A stretch of 64,000 bases of DNA from Capnocytophaga sp. oral taxon 878 (GCF_002999135.1 NZ_CP027229.1:868001-932000), one strand, 5' to 3'. Numbered from the stretch's first letter, positions 27,419 to 36,935 are shown. A program made the numbers and translations. Notes: generated from the sequence alone by a model not told the origin.

Positions 27419-27706
27419 ATGTTTATTATTATTTTAACCTATCAAAAAGAACTTTCAGAGGTTGAAAAACACTTAGAATCACATCGTGCTTATTTAGATA
27501 AGTATTATGCCTTAGGACAATTTATTGCCTCGGGAGCACGAGTACCTAGGAAGGGAGGGGTAATTTTGTGTAAGGCTGACAGTAGGGGAGAGGTAGAAGC
27601 TATGATTGCTCAAGACCCTTTTCATGAACATAGAATAGCTGCCTATCAAATTATTGAATTTACTCCTACCAAATTCTCTGAGGAGTTTGGCAAGGTACTC
27701 TCTTAA
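27419..27706 (+). CDS. YciI-family protein
   Basis: The 95-residue ferredoxin-like YciI protein has the family's His in ESHRAYLDKYYALG and the Asp in IAQDPFHEH, thought to form an active site. Members act as small enzymes or dehalogenase-like accessory proteins. The substrate is unknown. It is close to both neighbours on the same strand. Confidence 0.85.
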   Translation: MFIIILTYQKELSEVEKHLESHRAYLDKYYALGQFIASGARVPRKGGVILCKADSRGEVEAMIAQDPFHEHRIAAYQIIEFTPTKFSEEFGKVLS

Positions 27707-27720
27707 AACTATAATAACAA

Positions 27721-28299
27721 ATGGATTTACAACAGCTAATCAAAAATTTTCCTTGGCGAAGATTTGGCACTCCTTATGAAACCAACGCTAATATAGTAAA
27801 GCAAAGTATACTAAAAATACTTGATGGAACTGCTATTGAAAAAGATTACAAAAACCTTATCAACAGTTTTGAATCACAAGCATGGCTTATAAAGCTATCT
27901 CCTTGGGGGATGAGGTTCTATATAGCTTTATTAGAAGAAAGCAAAGCTGATAAAGCTATACTGCTACACGATATGTATACACTTTTTAAGGCTGCTAATT
28001 ATAGTTCACAGTCTCCAGAAGCTAAGGCTTTTAAACCTACCAAAGGAAAGGTAGCTAAATACGAAATGTATAAAGAAAAACTCTTCAGTAATACTTATGA
28101 TGGCACTATGGATGATGAGTTCTTGAAACTCATAAAATCATTAGATAGACATTATTACCACATAGCTATTTTGGAATTATTAGAAGCAAATATTCCTTTG
28201 TTAAAACACTTTACAACTTCTGATGACAAGGTAATAACTAAAAGGGCAACCTTATTAATAGAAGCCATTAAAAATCCTAAAATATATACTTACAATTAG
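27721..28299 (+). CDS. Hypothetical protein (192 aa)
   Basis: No family is recognised. The helical, basic protein begins MDLQQLIKNFPWRRFGTPYE and contains SFESQAWLIKLSPWGMRFYI. The N-terminal block, with a WRRFGTPY motif, is reminiscent of Bacteroidota immunity-like proteins, but this is weak. It is the last gene before a 305-base gap. Confidence 0.65.
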   Translation: MDLQQLIKNFPWRRFGTPYETNANIVKQSILKILDGTAIEKDYKNLINSFESQAWLIKLSPWGMRFYIALLEESKADKAILLHDMYTLFKAANYSSQSPEAKAFKPTKGKVAKYEMYKEKLFSNTYDGTMDDEFLKLIKSLDRHYYHIAILELLEANIPLLKHFTTSDDKVITKRATLLIEAIKNPKIYTYN

Positions 28300-28449
28300 A
28301 GCATTATTCTTGGTATAAAATTTTGTAGAAATATTTAATTAAATACATTTATTACACTGGAATATAGATTTTTAAAAGAAAAATATAAACTATTTATTTA
28401 ATTGATATTTTATAAAGTTACTATTTTCTATGCATATTTTTACAAAAAT

Positions 28450-28592
28450 ACTGACAATCAATAGATTAAAATACGTTTTTGACAAATGTAACAAGTATTT
28501 ATCACACTTACTAGTGCTTTCGTTTTTGTTACATCAGTTGCATTTTAACTTTAAAAATATTTAATAAAACACTCACAACCAGTAGATTAAAA
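28450..28592 (+). repeat. 22-bp direct repeat pair upstream of corA
   Basis: ACTGACAATCAATAGATTAA at 28450 and ACTCACAACCAGTAGATTAA at 28571 (each followed by AA) differ at three positions and are 121 bases apart. Between them TGTAACAA and TTGTTACA form a short inverted repeat. The gap 28300-28604 has no other feature I can support. The second copy is 13 bases before the corA ATG. Confidence 0.55.
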
Positions 28593-28604
28593 AAATAATT
28601 ATAT

Positions 28605-29693
28605 ATGAGTAAAAATATAGCCCTTACAGCAAAAAAGAAACGTAAGACAAATCGGTCTAAAAAAGTAGGTTTGCCTGCGGGTAGCTTGGTTTATTTTGGT
28701 AACAAAGAGAAGCCTATTAACATAGAGGTAATTACCTATAATGAGAGTTCTTACTCAGTAAAGAAAGTGCAATGGGCAGAGGAAGCCCTCAGTAGCATTG
28801 CTGATAATAAGGTTACCTGGATAAATGTAAATGGACTGAACAATATAGAGGAAATTAAAAAACTAGGGGCTTATACACAACTTAACAACTTGCTATTGGA
28901 AGACGTGTTGGATACAGAGCATCGGCCTAAAGTAGAAATATTGGATGACCATATTCTTGTTATCATAAAGATGTTGTACTATGGAAAGGATGAACAGTTT
29001 ATTTCGGAACACTTGGCACTGCTATTAGGCAAAAACTACCTTATCACCTTTCAAGAAAGTGAAGGGGAAGACGTATTTGAACCTGTGCGCAAACGATTAC
29101 AGAATGCTGACACCACTTTACGCAAACGCCCAGTTGATTACCTGCTATTTGGGCTTTTAGATACTATAGTAGATAACTATTTTGTAATTTTGGATAAAGT
29201 AAGTGAGAAAATAGAAAGTATTGAAGACGAGCTTATCATTCACCCTCGTGAAGATATGATTTCTGAAATTCAGTTATTGAAAAAGACTGCTATATTTTTG
29301 CAAAAATCGATTATGCCTTCACGTGAGGTAGTAAATAAAATTGAAAAGAGTGCGCATTACCTGATTGATACTGATACTAAACACTACTTTAAAGACTTAC
29401 ACGACCATACCGTGCAGATAGTAGAAACACTAGGTACATATAGGGATATACTATGGGGACTTACAGATACCTATATGGGAGCAATGAGTAACAAGATGAA
29501 CAACATTATGCGCTTACTTACGTTGATTTCGACTATTTTTATCCCGCTGACCTTTATTGTAGGAGTATATGGAATGAACTTTAAATATATGCCTGAATTA
29601 GAAGTATGGTGGGCATATCCGTTAGTATGGCTGGTGATGATTGGTATATCGGTAGGTATGATTTTTTACTTCAGACGGAAGAAATGGCTTTAA
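28605..29693 (+). CDS. corA: CorA-type magnesium/cobalt channel
   Basis: The 362-residue CorA protein forms pentameric divalent-cation channels in the inner membrane. The N-terminal ~290 residues are the cytoplasmic funnel (NNLLLEDVLDTEHRPKVEIL). Two C-terminal membrane helices flank the selectivity motif YGMN (in VGVYGMNFKYMPE), and the tail is basic. The length is usual. No promoter box is clear. A direct-repeat pair lies just upstream. Confidence 0.92.
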   Translation: MSKNIALTAKKKRKTNRSKKVGLPAGSLVYFGNKEKPINIEVITYNESSYSVKKVQWAEEALSSIADNKVTWINVNGLNNIEEIKKLGAYTQLNNLLLEDVLDTEHRPKVEILDDHILVIIKMLYYGKDEQFISEHLALLLGKNYLITFQESEGEDVFEPVRKRLQNADTTLRKRPVDYLLFGLLDTIVDNYFVILDKVSEKIESIEDELIIHPREDMISEIQLLKKTAIFLQKSIMPSREVVNKIEKSAHYLIDTDTKHYFKDLHDHTVQIVETLGTYRDILWGLTDTYMGAMSNKMNNIMRLLTLISTIFIPLTFIVGVYGMNFKYMPELEVWWAYPLVWLVMIGISVGMIFYFRRKKWL

Positions 29694-29710
29694 GTTTCAT
29701 AAAAATGTAC

Positions 29711-29718
29711 TATCTTTG
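29711..29718 (+). promoter_or_regulatory. -7 box of the THUMP-like methyltransferase gene
   Basis: TATCTTTG ends only six bases before the ATG at 29725, so the mRNA should be nearly leaderless. No clear -33 TTG is seen. Confidence 0.5.
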
Positions 29719-29724
29719 CGCGCT

Positions 29725-30873
29725 ATGAATTTGTTAGACAGAGAAGTACAAGAATTTATAAAGAAATATGAAGGAGCAACTACAACGTTGCTCCTTAAGA
29801 AACCTATTTTCAAAGAGCTAAGCAATAAGGAATTGGCGCAGCAGATAGAAGGTAGGCGTGTGGCAGCCAAGAAGCTGCCTTTTTTATTGACTGAAGGGAT
29901 ATTATTCCCTAAAGGATTGAATTTAGAGCAATCTTCATCGGAGGTTACTGCAAAATACAAGGCACAAGAGCTAAAAGGAGAGCGTTTTTTAGACCTTACT
30001 TGTGGCTTTGGGATTGATGCTTTCTTCCTTTCGGAGAAATTTAAAGAAGTTACTTTGGTAGAACAAGATGAGGAACTTTTAAGTAAAGTGCAACACAACT
30101 GGCATCTATTAGGACGTAAAGCAAACTTTATAAATAAAGCAGCAGAGTACTTTATAAAAGAAACTACTACACATTATGATATTATTTACCTTGACCCCGC
30201 CCGCAGGGATGTACATAAGCAAAAGAAGTTTTTGCTGGAAGACTTATCACCTAATATTTTAGAATTGCAGCCCTTATTATTACAAAAGGCTGATAAGGTG
30301 CTTACAAAACTATCGCCGATGATAGACCTTAACTACCTGCTGCTTACCTTACCTAAAATAAGCCATATACACTTAATAGCTGTACGCAATGAAGTAAAGG
30401 AGGTACTTATAGTACAAGAGCCTAAAAAGGAGGTGAAAGCACAAATACACTGTGTGAATTTGGAGACTGAGGAACCTATTCTGCAATTTGGAGAAGAGAT
30501 GTTACATACCGCAAAGGCTGTTTATAGTGCGCCTAAACGGTATTTGTACATTCCTAATAACGCTTTGCTAAAATCGGGGGGATTTAATTATGTGGCAGCC
30601 TACTTTGGGATAGAGAAGCTGGAGGTGAATACGCATTTATACACCTCTGAAGAGCTTAAAGAGCCTTTTGCAGGGCGGGTATTGGAGGTAACGGCTATCA
30701 ATACTAAAGAACTGAAAGCTGGAAGTAAATACTGCATTCTATCAAAGAATTATCCTTTAAGCGTAGAAGAGATTAAAAAGAAATACAGACTTGTGGAGGG
30801 AGGTAATGAATATCTTATATTTACCAGATCGGTAGGGGGATTGACAGTACTTTTGGGGAAGGTAATTAAATAA
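29725..30873 (+). CDS. Class I SAM-dependent methyltransferase, THUMP-like
   Basis: The 382-residue protein has the SAM-binding loop LDLTCGFGIDAFFLSEKF (~95-112), the acidic loop TLVEQDEELLSKVQ, and IIYLDPARRD at the catalytic position, as in a Bacteroidota group annotated as THUMP-like methyltransferases. The substrate is probably RNA, inferred from relatives. A TTG start at 29716 is possible, but it overlaps the promoter box, so ATG 29725 is chosen. It is followed by rsmG after 33 bases. Confidence 0.8.
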   Translation: MNLLDREVQEFIKKYEGATTTLLLKKPIFKELSNKELAQQIEGRRVAAKKLPFLLTEGILFPKGLNLEQSSSEVTAKYKAQELKGERFLDLTCGFGIDAFFLSEKFKEVTLVEQDEELLSKVQHNWHLLGRKANFINKAAEYFIKETTTHYDIIYLDPARRDVHKQKKFLLEDLSPNILELQPLLLQKADKVLTKLSPMIDLNYLLLTLPKISHIHLIAVRNEVKEVLIVQEPKKEVKAQIHCVNLETEEPILQFGEEMLHTAKAVYSAPKRYLYIPNNALLKSGGFNYVAAYFGIEKLEVNTHLYTSEELKEPFAGRVLEVTAINTKELKAGSKYCILSKNYPLSVEEIKKKYRLVEGGNEYLIFTRSVGGLTVLLGKVIK

Positions 30874-30906
30874 GGAATTATTTTAACACGTAATATATTA
30901 GCAACT

Positions 30907-31533
30907 ATGGAAATTATACTAAAATACTTTTCTTCTCTTACAGAAGAACAACAACAGCAATTTGGCAAATTAAAGGAGCTTTATGAGTTGTGGAACTCAC
31001 AGATTAACGTTATATCACGGAAGGATATGGACGATTTTTACGAGCGACACGTATTGCACAGTTTGGCTATAGGCAAGCGCATTGATTTTGTAGATGGTAC
31101 TGAATTACTAGATGTGGGTACTGGAGGAGGTTTCCCTGGAGTGCCTTTGGCAATATTGTTTCCTAATTGCAGTTTTACATTGGTAGACTCTATAGGAAAG
31201 AAAATAAAAGTAGTGCAAGAGGTGGTAAAAGCCTTAGAACTGAAGAATGTAACTGCTATGCAGATAAGGGCTGAAGAGCTAAAAAAACAATACGATTTTG
31301 TAGTAAGCCGTGCTGTTACACAGATGAAGGACTTTGTACCTTGGGTAAAAGGAAAGTTCAAAATGACTTCACATAATGAGTTACCTAATGGTATCCTCTA
31401 CCTGAAAGGTGGCGACCTTAGGGAAGAGTTAGCCACCTTTGCACAAGCAGAGCTCACTGATATTAGTGAGTATTTTGATGAACCATTCTTTGAAACAAAG
31501 AAGATTGTGTACCTTAATCAAACTCGGAAGTAA
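30907..31533 (+). CDS. rsmG: 16S rRNA m7G527 methyltransferase RsmG
   Basis: RsmG methylates N7 of G527 in 16S rRNA using SAM. The 208 residues contain LLDVGTGGGFPGVPLAILFP (SAM loop), TLVDSIGKKIKVVQEV and DFVVSRAVTQM, all diagnostic. The N-terminal YELWNSQINVISRKD is also typical. The last 20 bases overlap the end of prfC on the other strand. Confidence 0.95.
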   Translation: MEIILKYFSSLTEEQQQQFGKLKELYELWNSQINVISRKDMDDFYERHVLHSLAIGKRIDFVDGTELLDVGTGGGFPGVPLAILFPNCSFTLVDSIGKKIKVVQEVVKALELKNVTAMQIRAEELKKQYDFVVSRAVTQMKDFVPWVKGKFKMTSHNELPNGILYLKGGDLREELATFAQAELTDISEYFDEPFFETKKIVYLNQTRK

Positions 31534-33106
31534 AGTGTAGTTTGAGGTTAGGGTATTTTTGTTTAACCATTTCTATAGAGAAGGCAGAGTCGGCAAGGAA
31601 AACCAGTTGGTTTTGCTTGTCGCGTGCCAAGAACTTCTGTTTTACGCGTAAGAAATCAAGATATTCGGGGTCTTTAGGATTATCGGGAGCCTCTACCCAA
31701 CAAGCCTTATAAATGGGGAAATTTTCATAACTACATTTTGCCCCATACTCATGTTCCAAACGATATTGTATTACTTCATATTGTAAGGCTCCTACTGTAC
31801 CAATTACCTTACGCCCATTAAAATCGAGTTTAAAGAGCTGGGCTACCCCTTCGTCCATTAGCTGATCGATACCTTTTTCTAATTGTTTAGATTTGAGAGG
31901 ATCAGCATTATTAATGTAGCGGAAGTGCTCGGGGGAGAAACTAGGTATACCTTTAAAGTGGAGTGTTTCGCCCTCGGTAAGGGTATCGCCTATTTTAAAG
32001 TTACCTGTATCATGCAAGCCTACTATATCACCTGCGTAGGATATATCGACAACTTCTTTCTTTTCGGCAAAAAAGGCATTGGGGCTTGAGAATTTCAGCT
32101 TTTTACCTAATCGGGTATGTAAATAAGGTTTGTTACGTTCAAAAGTACCTGATACTATCTTGACGAATGCCAAGCGGTCGCGGTGGTTGGGGTCCATATT
32201 GGCGTGGATTTTAAACACGAATCCTGAAAAAGTAGTTTCGTCGGGATTAACTACACGCTGTTCACTAGCTTTGGGGCGTGGTGAGGGGGCAATTTGGATA
32301 AAACAATCGAGCAACTCACGCACTCCGAAGTTATTAAGAGCTGAGCCAAAGAATACGGGTTGTTGTTGTCCATTGAGGTAGGCCTCTCTGTCGAACTTAG
32401 GGTAGACTTCATATACGAGTTCTAAATCGGAGCGGAGATTGGCTGCTGATTGTTGTGATATTATTTGTTCTAACTCGGGGCTGTTGATATCATTAAAGGC
32501 GATGGTTTCTTCTATATTTTTGCGACTATCGCCTGAGAATAGGTTGATATTTTTCTCCCAAATGTTATAAATTCCTTTAAAATCATAGCCTATGCCTATG
32601 GGGAAGCTAAGAGGGGTTACTTTTAAGCCGAGTTTTTGTTCTACTTCGTCCAGAAGGTCGAAAGCGTCTTTCCCTTCGCGGTCTAACTTATTGATAAAGA
32701 CAATCATAGGGATGTTACGCATACGGCATACCTGTACGAGTTTTTCAGTTTGTTCTTCGACCCCTTTAGCAACATCAATCACTACAATAACGCTATCGAC
32801 AGCGGTGAGGGTGCGGAAAGTATCTTCGGCAAAGTCTTTGTGACCAGGTGTATCTAAGATATTGATTTTATGCTCTTTATAGTTAAAAGCCAATACAGAG
32901 GTAGCTACCGAGATACCCCTTTGGCGTTCAATCTCCATAAAGTCGGAAGTAGCACCTTTTTTTATTTTATTCGATTTTACAGCACCTGCTTCTTGGATAG
33001 CTCCCCCGAATAGTAGTAATTTTTCGGTAAGGGTTGTTTTACCAGCATCGGGGTGAGAGATAATACCAAAGGTGCGGCGTTTTTGTATTTCTTGATGTAA
33101 ACTCAT
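31514..33106 (-). CDS. prfC: Peptide chain release factor 3
   Basis: RF3 is the GTPase that recycles RF1/RF2 from the ribosome. The 530-residue protein has G1 SHPDAGKTTLTEKLL, G2 RQRGISVATSV, G3 DTPGHKDF and G4 INKLDREG, followed by domains II and III ending KLHFTSEFD. The length fits the family exactly. The 3' end overlaps rsmG by 20 bases in convergent orientation. Confidence 0.96.
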   Translation of the reverse strand: MSLHQEIQKRRTFGIISHPDAGKTTLTEKLLLFGGAIQEAGAVKSNKIKKGATSDFMEIERQRGISVATSVLAFNYKEHKINILDTPGHKDFAEDTFRTLTAVDSVIVVIDVAKGVEEQTEKLVQVCRMRNIPMIVFINKLDREGKDAFDLLDEVEQKLGLKVTPLSFPIGIGYDFKGIYNIWEKNINLFSGDSRKNIEETIAFNDINSPELEQIISQQSAANLRSDLELVYEVYPKFDREAYLNGQQQPVFFGSALNNFGVRELLDCFIQIAPSPRPKASEQRVVNPDETTFSGFVFKIHANMDPNHRDRLAFVKIVSGTFERNKPYLHTRLGKKLKFSSPNAFFAEKKEVVDISYAGDIVGLHDTGNFKIGDTLTEGETLHFKGIPSFSPEHFRYINNADPLKSKQLEKGIDQLMDEGVAQLFKLDFNGRKVIGTVGALQYEVIQYRLEHEYGAKCSYENFPIYKACWVEAPDNPKDPEYLDFLRVKQKFLARDKQNQLVFLADSAFSIEMVKQKYPNLKLHFTSEFD

Positions 33107-33137
33107 TAAATTAATAAATTAGCAGATTAATAAAAGT

Positions 33138-33177
33138 GCAGATTAGTAAATGTATATATAAGCATTTACTAATCTGC
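33138..33177 (-). terminator. Terminator-like hairpin between the NlpE-like gene and prfC
   Basis: GCAGATTAGTAAATG (33138-33152) pairs exactly with 33163-33177, a 15-bp stem with a 10-base loop. On the minus strand it is followed by ACTTTTATT. On the plus strand it is followed by a T-rich stretch. Confidence 0.7.
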
Positions 33178-33185
33178 TATCTTTT

Positions 33186-33548
33186 TTATTTCTTCTTAAG
33201 AATGTAGTCGGCGGCAAGTTCAGTTTCTACCTCTTTACCATCTTGGTCGAGCATAACAATAGTGTTATCCTCTTTTACGCGGTAGAATGATTTGGTGTCG
33301 GCGTTTTGGCTGCTAGTAAGGGTAAGCATTTGTTTTTCGGCATCGTAGGTTACGGTACCTTTATCTTCAAAGCTTTCTTTATCAGAGCTTTCTTTAGAAG
33401 TGTAGCTATCGGCATCGATAACTAAAGTAATGTGGTTACCACCACAATCGGCACAGGGTAGAGTACCTTCATAAGTGCCTACATAAGAGCGATTAGTGCA
33501 AGCTGCCATAAGAATTGCTAATGCACTGATTAAGAGCGTTTTTTTCAT
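33186..33548 (-). CDS. NlpE-like copper-resistance/stress lipoprotein
   Basis: The 120-residue protein starts with a lipoprotein signal, LLISALAILMAACTNRSYVG, with the Cys at ~17. The mature part matches the NlpE N-terminal barrel: YVGTYEGTLPCADCGGNHIT with the CxxC pair. NlpE senses envelope or copper stress at the outer membrane, and short Bacteroidota versions have only this domain. It has its own promoter and terminator. Confidence 0.82.
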   Translation of the reverse strand: MKKTLLISALAILMAACTNRSYVGTYEGTLPCADCGGNHITLVIDADSYTSKESSDKESFEDKGTVTYDAEKQMLTLTSSQNADTKSFYRVKEDNTIVMLDQDGKEVETELAADYILKKK

Positions 33549-33579
33549 TTGAATAGTTGTTTTTAATGAAATCTGGGCG

Positions 33580-33609
33580 CAAAAGTACGAAATAATTATT
33601 AATTAGCAA
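33580..33609 (-). promoter_or_regulatory. Promoter of the NlpE-like gene
   Basis: Minus-strand TTG (33607-33609), 19 bases, TACTTTTG (33580-33587), 31 bases before the ATG. Confidence 0.7.
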
Positions 33610-33650
33610 GTTTTGGGGAGAGGGCAGGGAGGTAGGAGGAGAGCAGGGAG

Positions 33651-33965
33651 GAAATATGAAAAATGCAATGTTTGGCAGCATTTGTTGAGATTTTTTTAAA
33701 TGATACATTTGGTGAAAAAACAACTAATTATCAGTTAATTAACTCTTATCCTTCGTTTACAGTTCGTTTATCCTTCGTTATAGGTTCGCTTATCCTATAC
33801 TTATTCTCTAAGCTTTTTGGGGTAACCTTAATAGGGGAAAGGCTGATTATTAGGGGATTAATTTTTTGAAAGGGAAGTAATAGTAGGGGGTATGAATTTT
33901 GAGAATTTGGCAATAAAAATGGAAAATAGTTGAAGATTTGGCAATTAGAAGAGGGTGGGGGGTAG
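33651..33965 (+). repeat. Long intergenic element, copy C, with 11-bp array
   Basis: The core array is at 33752-33795: TTCGTTTACAG, TTCGTTTATCC, TTCGTTATAGG, TTCGCTTATCC. Around it, segments match the copy at 44240-44546 in order: an AATGcAATGTTT block on the left, and TGATTATTAGgGGATTAATT, GGCAATAAAAATG and a G-rich block on the right. A G-rich tract precedes it at 33614-33653. A 68-codon frame at 33663 crosses it but has no coding signal. This fills most of the 33549-34060 gap. Confidence 0.85.
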
Positions 33966-34000
33966 CTATATAAATGCATCAGCTTTTTTTAGGAGGCGAT

Positions 34001-34031
34001 TTGCTCATTTGGCAATTATGTAGTACTTTTG
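34001..34031 (+). promoter_or_regulatory. Promoter of pepE
   Basis: TTG (34001-34003), 20 bases, TACTTTTG (34024-34031), with a 29-base leader to the ATG. Confidence 0.65.
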
Positions 34032-34060
34032 TAGCCTGAAGTAAACAACCGTTGATAACA

Positions 34061-34753
34061 ATGAAAAAACTTTTATTAGCCAGTACCTCAACCGTATATG
34101 GAGGTACATACCTATCTTATTTGAGAGATGAACTTGTGGATTTCTTTGCAGAAACAAGTGAAATTCTTTTTGTTCCTTATGCTCGCCCCAGTGGGATTTC
34201 GCACGATGAATACACTGAAATAGCGCGTACTTTTTTTGCTAAATTAGGCAAGAAAGTAGTGGGGCTACATACCTTTGAGAACCCTAAGAAGGCTGTGCAA
34301 GAGGCTGAAGCTATCTTTACTGGTGGAGGTAATACTTTTGTGCTGGTGAATGCCCTATACCAGCTGAATATTATGGATGTGCTACGCGAGACGGTGCTGA
34401 AGGGAACGCCTTATATGGGTACAAGTGCAGGCAGCAATATTGCAGGAGAGACGATGCAAACTACTAACGATATGCCTATAATATACCCGCCATCATTCAA
34501 GACTTTGGGACTTATACCATTTAATATTAATCCGCACTACCTTGATCCTGACCCCCATAGCAAACACAAAGGAGAAACTCGGGAGACACGTATTAAGGAG
34601 TTTCACGTATTTAACGATACGCCAGTGATAGGATTGCGCGAGGGCTCTTGGCTGAGAGGAGCAGGGGAGGAACTAACTTTAAAAGGAGAACTTACGGCAA
34701 GACTTTTTAGAAAAAACAAGGAAGCTAAGGAAATTAGCAAATTAGAAAATTAG
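34061..34753 (+). CDS. pepE: Peptidase E (S51 alpha-aspartyl dipeptidase)
   Basis: The 230-residue cytoplasmic serine peptidase cleaves Asp-X dipeptides. The nucleophile is in GTSAGSNIAGE, preceded by IFTGGGNTFVLVNAL, with FNINPHYLDPDPHSKHKGET at the usual His position. All match PepE. A TTG three codons upstream is in frame, but the ATG is preferred. It is followed by tex after 17 bases. Confidence 0.93.
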   Translation: MKKLLLASTSTVYGGTYLSYLRDELVDFFAETSEILFVPYARPSGISHDEYTEIARTFFAKLGKKVVGLHTFENPKKAVQEAEAIFTGGGNTFVLVNALYQLNIMDVLRETVLKGTPYMGTSAGSNIAGETMQTTNDMPIIYPPSFKTLGLIPFNINPHYLDPDPHSKHKGETRETRIKEFHVFNDTPVIGLREGSWLRGAGEELTLKGELTARLFRKNKEAKEISKLEN

Positions 34754-34770
34754 GAACTTAACAAATTACT

Positions 34771-36894
34771 ATGACAAACATTCAATATATAAAAAACCAA
34801 ACACAACTGACTGAAAAAGCTATTGAGAATACCCTTGCGCTGCTGGCAGAGGGATGTACCATTCCTTTTATTGCACGCTATCGGAAAGATAGTACGCAGA
34901 ATTTGGACGAGGTAGCTATTGAGCGTATTGCCAAAGCACAAAACGATTACGAGAATATATGCAAGCGGAAAGAAACTATTATAAGCTCTATAGAAGAGCA
35001 AGGGAAACTGACCGAGGAACTGCGCAAACGCATAGAAGCCTCGTTTGAACTGAATGAATTGGAAGACCTTTATTTGCCTTATAAAAAGCGTAGAAAAACT
35101 AAAGCAGATGTAGCTAAAGAAAAGGGATTGGAACCATTAGCTAAGCAGATAATGAGCCAGCGAGTGACAGACTTAGAAACCTTGGCAGGGAAATATCTGT
35201 CGGAAAAGGTGGCTACGGAAGAAGAAGCTTTGCAGGGAGCTTCGGATATTATAGCTGAATGGATTAATGAGAATACTTTTATTAGGCGCACCCTACGGAA
35301 GGTATTTGGGCGCAAAGCAATGATTACTACTGAAGTGGCTAAAGGAAAAAGCGAGGAAGAAGAGGCACAGAAATACGCTCAGTACTTTGATTGGGAAGAG
35401 TTATTAAGCAAAGCCCCATCACACCGTATATTGGCAATGTTACGTGCCGAAAAAGAAGGCTTTGTAAAACTAAAAGTACAAGTAGAGCAAGAAGAAACAC
35501 TACCTTTTATAGAAGAAAACATCATAAAAAGTAGGGGAGAGGTAGCCGATTTTTTGAAGAAAACAGTAAAGGATAGTTATAAGCGGTTATTAGAACCCTC
35601 TATAGCTAATGAAACACTACAAGAAGCCAAAGACAAGGCCGATGCAAAGGCTATTTCGGTATTTGCGGAGAACCTTTCACAACTATTACTAGCATCGCCT
35701 TTGGGGGAAAAGCGTATTTTGGCTATAGACCCAGGTTATAGAACTGGATGTAAAGTGGTGTGCCTAGATGAAAAAGGCGATTTATTACAACACGATGTAA
35801 TTTACCCTCACGCTCCACAAAACGATACTGCTATGGCTGCTAAGAAGCTGCTCAAACTTGTAGACCAATACCATATTGAAGCAATAAGCATAGGAAATGG
35901 AACGGCATCAAGAGAGACAGAAGCCTTTGTAAAAGAACTAAAATTTGGGAATAAAGTAGAAATATTTGTAGTGAGTGAGGCAGGAGCATCGGTATATTCG
36001 GCATCTAAAATAGCAAGAGATGAGTTTGCAGATTATGATGTAACAGTACGCGGAGCAGTATCAATAGGTAGACGTCTTGCTGACCCACTAGCAGAATTGG
36101 TAAAAATAGACCCAAAAAGCATAGGAGTAGGACAATACCAACACGATGTGAACCAGTTATTACTAAAAGAAGAACTTGATGCCACTGTGATACGCTGCGT
36201 GAACAAAGTAGGTGTAAACCTAAATACTGCAAGCAAATCACTACTGAGTTACGTATCGGGGATAGGGGAGAAGATGGCAGAAAATATAGTTAATTACAGA
36301 TCGGCTAATGGAGCTTTTGGCAAACGTGAAGAACTAAAAAAAGTGCCTCGGTTAGGAGATAAAGTATACCAACAAGCGGTAGCTTTTTTAAGAGTACATA
36401 ATTCTGACAATCCGCTTGACAACTCGGCTGTACACCCAGAAGCTTATCCTATCATCAAGCAGATGGCTAAAGATATAGGAGTATCGGTAGCTGAATTAAT
36501 AGGCAACAAGCAAGCTATAGCGACTATTGATATACAAAAGTACCAAACTAAAGAGGTAGGAGAACTGTACTTAAAAGATGTACTTAAAGAGTTAGAAAAA
36601 CCAGGGCTTGACCCTCGTACTACAGCCAAAGCCTTTGCTTTTGACCCTAATGTAAAGAGCTTTGAGGATGTGCGAGAAGGAATGATATTACCTGGTATTG
36701 TAAATAATATTACTGCTTTTGGTTGCTTTGTAGATATAGGAGTGAAAGAGAGCGGCTTAGTACATATCTCTCAGCTAAAAGACGGCTATGTAGCTGATGT
36801 AAATGAGGTAGTAAAACTACACCAGCAAGTACAAGTAAAAGTAATAGAAAAAGACGAAGTACGGAAACGAATTTCGTTAAGTATGGTGTGGTAA
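34771..36894 (+). CDS. tex: Tex-family S1 RNA-binding transcription accessory protein
   Basis: Tex binds nucleic acid and affects transcription and RNA turnover. The 707 residues show the N-terminal helical domain (CTIPFIARYRKD), the YqgF/RuvX-like domain (ILAIDPGYRTGCKVVCLDEK), helix-hairpin-helix repeats (LLSYVSGIGEKMAENIVNYR) and a C-terminal S1 domain (GCFVDIGVKESGLVHISQLK). The length is a little below the ~720-780 of most homologs. It ends ahead of the broken immunity-like cluster. Confidence 0.95.
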   Translation: MTNIQYIKNQTQLTEKAIENTLALLAEGCTIPFIARYRKDSTQNLDEVAIERIAKAQNDYENICKRKETIISSIEEQGKLTEELRKRIEASFELNELEDLYLPYKKRRKTKADVAKEKGLEPLAKQIMSQRVTDLETLAGKYLSEKVATEEEALQGASDIIAEWINENTFIRRTLRKVFGRKAMITTEVAKGKSEEEEAQKYAQYFDWEELLSKAPSHRILAMLRAEKEGFVKLKVQVEQEETLPFIEENIIKSRGEVADFLKKTVKDSYKRLLEPSIANETLQEAKDKADAKAISVFAENLSQLLLASPLGEKRILAIDPGYRTGCKVVCLDEKGDLLQHDVIYPHAPQNDTAMAAKKLLKLVDQYHIEAISIGNGTASRETEAFVKELKFGNKVEIFVVSEAGASVYSASKIARDEFADYDVTVRGAVSIGRRLADPLAELVKIDPKSIGVGQYQHDVNQLLLKEELDATVIRCVNKVGVNLNTASKSLLSYVSGIGEKMAENIVNYRSANGAFGKREELKKVPRLGDKVYQQAVAFLRVHNSDNPLDNSAVHPEAYPIIKQMAKDIGVSVAELIGNKQAIATIDIQKYQTKEVGELYLKDVLKELEKPGLDPRTTAKAFAFDPNVKSFEDVREGMILPGIVNNITAFGCFVDIGVKESGLVHISQLKDGYVADVNEVVKLHQQVQVKVIEKDEVRKRISLSMVW

Positions 36895-36935
36895 TAAATA
36901 CAAGAAATATAACTAAAGAATTTAAATACAATATT

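Noticed and set aside
33663..33869. 68-codon frame across the long intergenic element
   Set aside because: It runs through the 11-bp array, whose period is not a multiple of three, and is not conserved as a frame in copies D and E.
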